A stretch of 64,000 bases of DNA, taken from Wuchereria bancrofti. Taxonomy: Eukaryota; Nematoda; Chromadorea; Rhabditida; Onchocercidae. This document shows, one piece after another, positions 25,110 to 35,900 of the stretch. Below the pieces are notes generated by a model that was not told the DNA's origin, ran no database searches, and saw only the letters and a program-made list of their open reading frames with translations. The stretch is taken from contig SSBO01000009.1 of NCBI GenBank assembly GCA_005281725.1, positions 5,766,303 to 5,830,302 of the forward strand, given 5' to 3'. Within the stretch, counting starts at the first letter, position 1, and the number at the start of each line of letters is the position of its first letter. A program made the position numbers and the translations under genes.

Positions 25110-26240
25110 CTAAATTGGATATCATACTAACGTATAAATATCTCATCTATCCTAGCTAGAAAATAGTGCATAAGACTAAATAAACAGATGGAAAGGAAAA
25201 CATTAGAAATATCTGACACTATTCCTCCTGTTCTTAAAACTTAACTTTATAACAAGCAAAGCTCATATTGTGCTTTTTAGTCTAATTTATACCAAAGATG
25301 AATCTTGCCAAAGCCTTTCATGACATGATTTGTAACCGAACATCAAAAACCTCATCCTGAATCAATTAATATAACATACTGATGGTACTTTCAGTTTGCT
25401 ACTATATCGCTTCTGTGCATGATATTAGAAAAACAAATATCTTCAGCTTATTCTAGCTTGCATTTTTCGAAATATTATGAATATGTAATTCATCTCATAG
25501 AATTCAAGAGAGTAATTATATAATTCAACAAATAATTTAACTAATGTCACACGCTTGACTTATTGACATTTGCAAGAATTAAGAGTGGTTCATCTCACTT
25601 CCAGTTTTTGTATTTCTACGCAGAAAAATGAAAAAATAACATAGGATAACCTACACAAACCGATGTGCAGCGTCCAGTGTCCATCACATTAACGTTAACT
25701 TCAACCCGTCGATAACTTTCAGCCCTATATTGATTTCACTTCACGTCCCTGCACACTTCTCACCTTGAAATTTCGCTTGCAAACAATAGTCGTAGCATGA
25801 ATGCTTACACTAGCCGTAAGAAAAGTGGAACAGATTAGAAATAATCTGAGAAATTTCGTACAAAGAACACTTCCATCTGACATAACGTAAAAACACGTGA
25901 ATAAACTAGCAGATACCACAGCAGTACGCCTGTATGAGACGAACTACATGAGAGCAGCCATTTGAGATGGTCGAGATGGGACAGGGAAGGAGAGAGGATT
26001 TGTACCGGGATGCTATGAATATTGCATGGGAAGAGTGTACGTGCAATGAGCTCTTTTCCATTACGTCATGTAACAATAACCGTATTGAAGCGATGACAGT
26101 CAGTCAGTCCTAGGCAAATTTTGCTTGGCTTATTGTCCTCCTACTCAATGGTTTTACTCAACACTTTTCACATCGATTGTGTGAATCTTCCCAATGATTG
26201 TGTGTAAAAGGAATCTGCAATTGTTCATTTTATTAACTCA
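25110..26240. other. Gap between F-box and PPR-like genes
   Basis: Holds the 5' flank of the F-box gene and the 3' flank of the 175-aa gene. A first exon of the F-box gene could lie here, but no ATG-bearing exon with a convincing donor in the right phase was found. Confidence 0.4.
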
Positions 26241-27500
26241 TTATTCTCTGTACTGTTTCAAGTAATATTGCATATCAGTTGGAACTGAAAAATTGTTGCA
26301 TTTGTAGAAGTGGCCAAGTTTAAGTATCACAACTCTGAAGTTATTCAAGTTTTTTTCCGCAACTACCTGTTCCCATACTTTCAACAAGCCGGTCAAATTG
26401 TTCGCTTTCCCTGAAAAGCAAATGACTGCGATCACGTAAGAAGGTTTTTCATAAAACTGAATTATACAAAGAATTTTAGATCAAATAGAAAGGAAGGATA
26501 CCATGAATTTCGACTAAACTTCCATATATTCGAGCTCGTGACTTATCAGTCAATTTGAATAATTCATGAGCATTCATAAATGATTCCAAAATAGCGGGCT
26601 AAAAAATGAAGTGGAGTGTAGAAAATGAAATATTGATATTATTATTTCTCAACGTTTAAAAACAAACGTTAAAATTCAAATTTTTACAGTCTCCGTTTCT
26701 CTCTTAGAAGTTGGAAGTTTCTCAACACGCATGTCATATATGTTTGTATTCACTGTTTATGAATTGTTGTTCACTTCCCTTGATGAAAAATGAAAGGAAG
26801 ACGAGAAAGGTTTATCATAACACGAAAAAAGTAAGGAAACAATCGCTAGATAACAGATTCCTCACTAACCTTTTTACATTTGCGTGTCAAACTACATATG
26901 AATTCGACGTCTTCTGTTGATATGTTGTAGTTTTGTTTCTGAAGAATAAATGAAATAACTTACATGAAATTGAACTGATTCACAGGGTCATTTCAGAATA
27001 AAAAGTGGATAAAGTGATCAACCGGATTAGAATAGAAAAGGAATGAAAATTGAATACAAGGATACCCTTAGAAAGTCCACAAACTGTATATGAAATTCTT
27101 CCATGAGAAATACAGAACCCAAAATGCAGATTTGCTGCAGACGACTTTCTATACTTCCGTTGATGGTTTCTACTGCTTAAACAGAATTTATAATATATGT
27201 ATCCCGATTAAAACAGATAGTTCTTATTAGTTTCAAGTTCGAGTCACTGGGTAATTCGGGAGTATAAAATTAAAATTAAGGAAGCCAAAAGCGTATAAAC
27301 ACACAATGTTGTGAAAGAACTGGTAAAAATAAACTAAAATTGCAACCTTCCTGAAATAATTTGTCATTCTTTTTGAAGGCTGCCCAGAGCACGAAAAATG
27401 CTGCACTCGATAATGAGCCATGTTTTCCGTAATGAGAAAAATAATCAAATTCTTCAATCGCTTTCTTTACTTGATTCCTGCAGTATCTCAAGGTTCTCAT
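26241..27500 (-). CDS. Small helical-repeat (PPR/TPR-like) protein
   Basis: Family not firmly recognised. Four exons in consistent phase, 27500-27347, 27172-27066, 26598-26502 and 26410-26241, give 175 aa from the ATG at 27500. The N-terminus MRTLRYCRNQVKKAIEEF is basic and amphipathic, compatible with a mitochondrial targeting segment. The rest is predicted helical. The stretch ARIYGSLVEIHGKANNLTGL, followed by LKVWEQVV, resembles one PPR or TPR unit (Y.SL...H.K...L...L..WE). An AATAAA lies directly after the stop. Exon 4 starts at a TTTTCAG acceptor that keeps the frame; an earlier possible acceptor gives a stop. A role in mitochondrial RNA or ribosome biology would be a guess. Confidence 0.5.
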
Positions 27501-27962
27501 TCGAAATTTTCATTATTTATTAATGAATTTTCTTTATGAAAAGAGTTCCTACGACGATTGGAAAATAAATTTGAGAATTCAAAAATAATGAGGTAAACAG
27601 TGGAATTGCTATTAATACCGTGTTAAAATGCAACAGAAATCTGAAATCACCAGACCCTACACAACAAATTCCAAATTCAAACAAAAATAAAGCATGAGAG
27701 TATAAATAGCACGAACTTATGAGAAATAAAGTAAGCAAGAATGAATGCAGCCTTATCAACTGGGAGAAATTGGAAAAATGTGACAACGCAAGATAAAAAA
27801 TAAAATGAAATAGAATAGTATATGTACCACCTTCCTGATATCATTTAATGCATAGGCTGAGTTCAGAAATCAGTCTTTTTTGCATTTCTTCTCGTTTCAC
27901 TTACAGGATGAAAAGACGAAGTGATCTAGGCACGTTGACAATTGTTCTAAGTTTAAATAAAC
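27501..27962. other. Divergent intergenic gap
   Basis: About 460 bp between the minus-strand PPR-like gene and the plus-strand phosphatase gene, so a shared promoter region is likely. A TTTCACTTACAG at about 27895-27906 upstream of the phosphatase ATG could be a splice or trans-splice acceptor. Confidence 0.4.
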
Positions 27963-30900
27963 ATGTCTAATAGAAATGACAGCTTTTGCCTTTTAGGAAT
28001 AGTGAGACGTTCCGAAGGTGCATTATTGGAACGAAAAAAGAAAGTATGGAAATTCTTAGAAAAATACATTGCGGTATGATCAAACATACTTTTGATCTAA
28101 TTCTGACATCTACTACATGAGAAACTTTTAATTTCTATAGAATGTAATCATCTTTCATACATATGAAAACAAGTGACGATACCCTCATATAATTGATTTT
28201 CATAAGGTAAAACTAAATCCGTGAAGACAAGGAAAAAACGATCCAGAACACTTTCCTGACAGTATCTAAAATTTTCCAAACTACTAATAGTTAGAATACA
28301 TTTATTAATAGTTAGAATAAAACGACTTTACAAACTTTTCACTTGAACCCGCATGAGCAATTCATTCAATACTTGACAAAGTCTAAGTTTTGGATATCTA
28401 AGAATAAATGGTCCTAAAAATTTATATAAATTATAGAAGTTGTTGGTAGCTCCTGAAAATAATATGAATTCAATGATAACATTATCCGAAGTGCGTGAGG
28501 TATGCTTGAGATGTCGGGAAACATTCAGGATGGAAGGCACTCTACTTCGTATAGATCCGCCTATTTATATTTTGGGCGATATACATGGACAATTCCCGGT
28601 TGTTCACTTATTTTCATCCAAATATATTTTCCCAAATTTGTCACGTCTTCCAATAAAGAAAGAATTGGAAATTGAATTTTACAGGATTTAGTGAAAATCA
28701 TTTCAAAAATAGGAACACCACCACGTAAACGTTATTTATTCATGGGTGATTACGTGGATCGAGGACAGTGGAGTCTTGAAACTGTCTCACTATTAATGGC
28801 GTACAAAGTATTCCATTTCAAACCCTTAAAGATAACCTATAAAGTATTTCGTTCCAAGCCTTTAAGAGTTCCATGACCTTTAATAGTCATTTCCTTGACA
28901 AATATTATTCGGTAATAAATTGAACTTCTAAACATTTCTTTCCGACTTGAAATCACAAGTTCTGAGTGATACATAGGTTCGCTACCCGAAACACCTTTAT
29001 ATGCTGCGTGGTAATCATGAAACACGTGCTGTAAACAGAATATATGGTTTTTTTGAGGAATGCATTCAACGATTCCCAAACAAGAATGACGGAACTCAAC
29101 TATGGACATTATACCAACATGCATGACATTTTTCCAAAATTTTTCTCTTTTTAAATATACTTATTAAGACACATTGAAGAATCGATAAGTTCATTATAAA
29201 AACCCGCTCTAATGATTAAAATAGGAAAAAATAACTTCGTTAAGAAAAATGGGTAGATAACGTAACCGTTGAATGGGAATATGTCAATCAGCATGAATCA
29301 TGACAGTTGAAATAAATTCCATACCACTTTAGGAGAAAATCACAAGCATCCCGATTGGGAATAAACAATAAAGCAAACTTTAGACTTTCAACTGTATGCC
29401 ATTCGCAGCTCTGATTGGCGAACGCATATTCGCAGCACATGGGGGAATTTTTGAAGATCTTCTTAACTGGAACCAATTCGAACGAATTTGTAGACCAACA
29501 GATATTACTGATATTGGGTTCATCAACGATCTCATATGGGCCGACCCTGGTAATTTCCCCGGAAAATATATTCAAAGCCCCCGAGGAGTCTCACAGGTAC
29601 ATTTCTAATACATGTGACCACTAAGTAACAGGCAGTGACGGACATAGCTAGCAAAGAGATTTTGAAAAATCTTACAAACTTTTTTTTTCGATATACAAAC
29701 CAACTGGTAAGGGGTTAAATGCATAGGAATAAAAGTATATAAATAACATGACAAAGTCTATTTCTATGGGGCAAATGGATCTTTCGAGATTAAATAACAA
29801 TTACTGGAAACTATTCCTTATAAAACATTAAGTAGAGGAACGTTTAGCTTTTCGGAAAGCAAGCAACCGAAGAATTTCAACAAAAACTGAACATTGATCT
29901 TATCATCAGAGGTCATCAAGTAAGTCGCATGATTTCACTGCAGAGCTATTCATATGACTTAAAGCTTTCTTCAATTTACCACTAATTAGCTTTCCTAATA
30001 AATCACTGAACCATTATTAAATTACTTATCATTCGACGCCGGACATCATTACTACAGCACAATGCGTCATTCATACGGCTCACTTGTTTTGAACCAAGAT
30101 CTAGACATCTTTATGACAGCTAGAAAACAGTGAGATCATCATTTTCAATTTCTCATTATATTTTTGTGGAGGAGAAATAAATTAGGAAGTGAAAAATTGG
30201 AGGGCAAGGAAGCGAAGATGGAAGGGAAAAAAGAGACAAATGGAGATGTGACGAAAAAATTGTTACTACTAAAATTAAAACATTAATTCTTTTATGATTT
30301 ATTGTTCTACGTTTGGACTTTCAATTTACAAAGGTTCTATAATCTTGGAGTAAGGACTTAACAAATAATATTTGTCATCCACTAAGGCAGTGTTCCTCTT
30401 TAACTATTATTGTCACCATCATTACGTTTTTTTACAAAGTTAGCAAAAAATAACAGAACAGAGGAACTGGATAAAGAAATAAATCCTTTTATTACAGGTC
30501 GCTCAAGAAGGATTCGAATTCCTTCACGATAAAAAGTGTTTAACAATATTTTCTGCACCATATTACTGTGGCGAACTGAACAACAAAGCTGGAATATTAT
30601 ATGTAGCTGAATCTTTACACTGCACAATATATCAATTCAGGTTAGTAATAAAACCTTTAATTTCTGTCTACAGTTGAAAACTCGGCAGCAAGTTTCAAAT
30701 AGTTTTGGACATGGCCATCAATAATTTTCGCTTTCTCTTATAAGTAAAGCTAATAAGATTACTAGTTCTAAGTTCCTCAGAAGTTTATTGAGAATCTGCG
30801 GAGACACTGAACTGGTAGGTACTTAATGTTGCTTAAATACATTTAAGCACAAATACAGGTAATATCTACTCGGCAAAATTCTTAGTCACCAAGTACCACT

Positions 30901-31309
30901 TTTATATCTGAATCTTAAGTTAAGTGAACAAAGAGAGACAACAAATATATGACGAGAAATTAAATAAAAACAAGCAGTTAGGTAATGGAAAACGTAAATA
31001 AACAACAGGGGTGCACAGAAAGTGGGACAACATGGTAAATGTGATACATCACAAAATAAGGAGGAAAAACCGAAAGCCAAGCATGATGAACTGCTGAAAA
31101 AGGCCATATCCATGAATGACCAGCAAAAAGAAAACGCAGAGAAAAAAAAAGAATCTATGAAGCAGAGAAAAACAAAAGAATTTGGATCATTAAATGATGA
31201 TGAGAAGATATCCAACAGAGAATTAAGAGAAAACAAGAAAAAGAAAGACAGTGATTCAGCAATGGATGAAAAGAATAAAGAATATGATTGGAAAACGCAA
31301 GATGAATGA
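27963..31309 (+). CDS. PP1-like Ser/Thr phosphatase with Lys/Glu-rich tail
   Basis: A divergent metallophosphatase of the PPP family, closest by eye to PP1. Nine exons join in phase: 27963-28073, 28437-28598, 28685-28807, 28977-29120, 29384-29596, 29848-29919, 30498-30640, 30781-30814 and 31019-31309 (430 aa). All catalytic and metal ligands are present: GDIHGQ (Asp85, His87), GDYVDRG (Asp113, Arg117), RGNHE (Asn145, His146), HGG (His199), PRGVS (Arg247) and RGHQ (His274). SAPYYCGE is also conserved. Exon 4 has no GT donor; the alignment with PP1 (LWTLYQH then TFNCMPFAAL) requires a GC donor at 29121. After the domain comes a tail of about 105 residues, very rich in Lys, Glu and Asp and ending KTQDE, which ordinary PP1 lacks. 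Nematodes have many extra PP1-like genes, often male germline-expressed; that role is inference here. Exons 4-6 are duplicated at 40292-41242. Confidence 0.82.
28965..29915 (+). repeat. Source member of the 951-bp duplication
   Basis: The functional counterpart of 40292-41242. The left edge lies about 12 bases before the exon 4 acceptor, and the right edge inside the codon run for RGHQ. Within the unit only a handful of single-base differences were noted by eye, in introns and exons alike. Confidence 0.9.
29121..29383 (+). other. Non-canonical GC-AG intron in the phosphatase gene
   Basis: The reading frame ends three codons past LWTLY unless an intron starts after CAT at 29120. The next bases are GCATGA, so the donor is GC. 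The intron ends ACTTTAG at 29383. The joined protein keeps the exact spacing of the PP1 family at this point. The same junction occurs unchanged in the 40-41 kb copy. Confidence 0.55.
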
Positions 31310-31434
31310 ATAAGAAACAAGCATCATACGTACCTACGTAATTCCATATGTATATTTATGCTAACCATCTGTATTTTACTTTACCAAAAGATCAGTAAAA
31401 ACGATAAAATTCCTATAAGATCAGATAATGAAAC

Positions 31435-32513
31435 TTACTTATTGAGTAAATCCTGCATGAAGATCCTGAAAACACCATCTTTCACTTTGCAAAACCTTAA
31501 ATCAATAAGACGACAGTAGAAATGACGAGCTATTTTATATGCATCTACACCCATATTATCAAAAATTCGACGTATGGCTCCTTCCACTTGTTCATCCATT
31601 AGTGATGCTTCTCCTGCTAAAAATAGTTGATTCATGTAATAAAATAATTATCATAGCAACTGTCAATAATAACAAAATTATTAATAGGAAAATAAAAAAA
31701 AAATAAAAAGCTCAATTTAAATAGAAAAAAACAAACCGAATCTTAATTCCGCACCATGAGTCATATAATGCATTTCCAGAACTTTTTCCCCTTCCTCCCA
31801 GCCAAGATGAATTGTTACAACTGATGCCATCTTGACAGCCATGAAATCGGGTACTTTTGCTTTCATCTTGCTTAAATAATTTTTATAAAATGCTTACGTG
31901 CAGGAAAAGAACTGTTAATTAACAATCAGAATCCCGGAAAACTTACAGATCATTAAAATGATTTATAGCCCTTTGCGCCTCAGCCCTAGTAAATGAACGA
32001 CTTCCTTTCATGATTTCATTGAATGCATCTTTCACCACAGACTGGAATTTAGTTTTGCATTTAAATAGATATAAACATCTGCAGTGACATGTATTTCCAA
32101 TAAAGTGTTTGAAAAATTGAACGCTCACTAATTCACAAAGGTATGACCTATAAATGTTACTTTGAAGCAATTCCAATTCAACAAAAAATTTAATTTATAG
32201 ATTTAAAATTAGTATTAAGAAACCTTTCGTAGCTAGTACACAAGGAAATCTGGTTGCCGATTTTTGCGGCTTTTCCGGACCAGATTTTGCAACTATAGCT
32301 ACACATAAGTATACAATTTAAGCTACTCACATCAACAGTCCAACAGTGCTTTTTCCATCGAACACAGGTCATTTCGTTTGATGACGTTTGGGAACTCACT
32401 GCTTTTTGAAAGTTTTGAACAGGAATACGATGCATGTCCATCGAGACCGCAGATCGAGATGGGGACAAGATTCCTGAGATTCGATTGAACTTCACCAAAT
32501 TTCGCGTCATCAT
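31435..32513 (-). CDS. Unrecognised 197-aa protein
   Basis: Family not recognised. Exons 32513-32331, 32041-31947, 31870-31737 and 31616-31435 join in consistent phase (594 nt with stop). The start is the first ATG after an in-frame TAA. The N-terminus MMTRNLVKFNRISGILSPSR lacks acidic residues and is rich in basic ones, fitting a mitochondrial presequence. Notable segments are FTRAEAQRAINHFNDL, VVTIHLGWEEGEKVLEMHY and IDLRFCKVKDGVFRIF. The stop TAA sits inside a donor-like AATAAGTAAGT, so a further exon cannot be fully excluded. The gene begins 415 bp downstream of the LRPPRC-like stop on the same strand, so co-transcription is possible. Confidence 0.6.
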
Positions 32514-32927
32514 AGCAATTTCGACATCATTTCTCCAAATCAACTTAAATTACTTCGAGAAATTCTAAAAAAACTTATGTTGTTTTTCATTATGGGACTT
32601 TCAAAATCTAAAATACATTCGTAAAAAGTAAGATCCGAAATCATCTTTCCAAACCGTTAAGTAATCATGATGAATGAACAAAAAAGCTGTAACTTTTTAT
32701 TTACTTGAATTTATGATAAACAATGTAACATTTACAGACAAACAATTAAAAAGAAATTACAGCTGTCTTAGAGCATGAATTTCTTTTTCGAAGCATGGCA
32801 TCAAGACACACATAATTCGCACAATACAGTAGTAGATCCGGAACATACAAAATTGTTAATATCGTTACGTTCATAGTTTCTACTTCGGATAATTGGTGAT
32901 AGAGTGGTTGAAGAAATTCTATTTCAA

Positions 32928-35900
32928 TTATTTAAAATCACGAACATTTGAAATAAGATTGTGAGTTGGCACATTTTCATTATTAATAATACCAAAATCC
33001 TGTTCTTTCAATTTCAACAGTAATGAATTCATTTCCGGAGTCAGTCCTTTTCCAATACCTTTTAATCTCTCTTCAATCAGGTTAATCATCGCTTTATTTT
33101 TCCGCTTAACTGCAATATAAACACATAGAAAAAAAAAAATGGTTTATTCAAGAACTTGCTAAATATCCGAGTTATTCAAGAACACAAAATATGCGAGTGA
33201 ACTGTGATGCACATCTGGCATGACGAATTTTAACTGGAAAATATTTCTCTTAAGTTAGAAATTAAAAATATATTTACCAAAAAAAGTAACTATCTTGGAC
33301 ATAGCATTTTCCAAATCTCGTTGTTCCAGATTCCCTTTTGGAATGCACAGCTCGAATAAATCAAGGATAACCTCTATCTGTAATCTGTTTTATTAGAATC
33401 GAGACTTAACCAGAGAAATTTCAATTTATTATAAAGAACAATTTAATTTGCAGAAAAAATATCATAAAATTCTAGAACGCACCCGATCTAAATCGATTTC
33501 GCGATCAATATAATAATTAAGCTTCGCACTAGAAAGTCGGAAACTACTAGTCTGAAAAATAGTTGAAGGTAAAGCATTTAGTTAAATTCATAAATCGAGG
33601 TATGTGGCTGCAACTTTCATACAACAAAACAAAAAATGAGCGCACGCCTATTTAGTAACACTAAATTTACAATACGAAACAGTGAGATATCTCCTATTGT
33701 TTTACTGTCATTTAAGAACGCTCCACAATACTGCTCACCTGCACCAGTCTCATTGCGTGAGTTTTTTTACACCGCTCTAATAAAGCAATACAAAAGTCAG
33801 CTAGTGATGATTCCTTGCCATGATAAGTTGTAATCAAATTAAGCACTGGAAGATAATCACTTTTTAACTTCAAAAAATTATCTGTTGCTAACAGTTAAAC
33901 ACCATCTTAAATAATTTTATTGGAACGGCACTAAAAAACATAAAGGAGCATAAGAAAGGAAAAGCAAGCAAAAATTTCCACGTGTTCATGAAAAGAACGA
34001 AAAAATACCTTCGGAAATGATCATTGTGTCATCTCTTTCAATTGCTGCACCCATCAAATCAAACTGACCAAACACCGAATTTTTTTGAGCACTGATTATT
34101 TTTAATAAATCCAGAGCTTGACTCAGATCACCTCTGAAAAAAAAGATTTAACAAATTCATTTCTTGCAAGACTTGACCATTTCAATCTCTTGCAATTTCA
34201 ATCTTTCTACAAAAAGGTTTTATATAGATGTCCTTACTAGAAAAAGCCGAATGTTTGTGCACGAAAAATGAATAAAATTTACTTTTCGATTAATTCGTGG
34301 AATGCGTTAACTCTTGTGTTATATAAAAGCTCCTGTTTAATATTTAAATGCAGATCCAGTATCTTACTCGTTTCATTTAGGAACACCATTCGCGTATCTG
34401 ATGCATCCGATGAATCGTACTGCAGCGGCAAAGGAAGAAATAACAAACATTTTCATTTTAGAAACTGTATTTTACTCAAATCTGTTAATCACTTGATTAA
34501 AAAAAGTCAGATAACCTATGAATAATAGAAGATATTTGTCCTGTTAAATTGTCAGTATATAGAAAAAATTGCTACTCTTAATGCCAATTTTCGCAACCAA
34601 ATTCCTCCTACTCTAATAGAAACAAGAAAATCTAACAGCAGTAAGCACATGATAGGAGAGATCTTCATGAAGCTCGTTAAGTCTCATAAGAACGGATTTG
34701 AACTGATTCATCATTTTTGAAAAATATAATTTCTCAGCCAACAACAACCCTATAGATGGAGATACATGCTGCAACCTGCAAATGAACTAATTTTATTTCA
34801 GAATAGCAAAAATTTCTATTAAACTGAGAGTTTATAGAGGGTGATAAAATCAATATATGAAGTTTCATTGCGCTATAACTATTCACTAACGAAGCATTGA
34901 TGAGAAAAATAACAGAACAGCCTGGAAATCTAAGTTGGGTTAATTTCAGAATTCTTTTAGCATTATGCAAACGAAATGAGACCCAGTTTAAATGAAAAAG
35001 TTACCCAATAGCCCAAATTTTCTCTGCCCTTTCCAAATCACCACAATCAAGTGCATTTTGTAATTCGGCTTCTATGCGTTTTCGACTCCCATTTTCTGTC
35101 TTTGCTACAGGCTTTTGTCTAATACCATAACTTGTTGTTACCTGCAATTCAAAAATGTTATACCTCAGCAAAAATATAGAAATTGGTTTAGAGAGGATAG
35201 ACTGTCAAGTGAAAACATCGTTCCTCAAATAAATAAACTGCCTAAAATTAAGAATTTCTTGAAGATATTACACAAAAAAACAAGAAAAACCACCCTGTCA
35301 ATGATTAATTTCTCACTTGTGCAATTTGAACCCAAAAATAAGTCTCGAGAATTTAAATTTCATATGGCGTTGAACTTCCTTTAAAAAAGCCAATTTTAAA
35401 AAGGAAGAAATTAAGCTAATAAATAAATGATAAACAAAACAGAAGACTGAAATCACATGTGGCTTTAGTTTTTCTGATAATTTAGTTACAAACTGCTTCT
35501 TTGACAGTTCACCCTTCCGGTCAAGAGTTTGTAAAAGATCGTCCTTATCGATTTTCCGAAGAACAATTCGTTTATCAGCAGACCACAATTCACACATCAC
35601 TTTGACTTTATTCAAATCCCCCGCAACGATGGCTGCTTTGATTATTTGCATACCTTTTCCATATTGACGATTACTGCTTACACCGGGCACTAAAATAGTT
35701 GAAACCCCTGGAGATGAAAAATTATTACAAAAAGGAATTTAATAGAGCTGAAAAAAACATTGAAGAGTGTAGGAAAAGTAAGGTAACAACGAAATGGAAC
35801 ATACATGGAAAAAGCAACCGTAAAAGACAGCAAGCTGAAATAAGATTTTTGTTGTAAATTGACGTGTTGAGAATGAGACTTTTCACTTCTCGATATGGAT

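Noticed and set aside
29288..29575. 95-codon minus-strand frame repeated identically at 40615-40902
   Set aside because: It is antisense to phosphatase exon 5; the identity reflects the duplication, not a second gene family.
30886..31320. 144-codon Ser/Phe-rich minus-strand frame
   Set aside because: It is antisense to the Lys/Glu-rich last exon of the phosphatase gene; Phe/Ser composition is the expected shadow of Lys/Glu codons.
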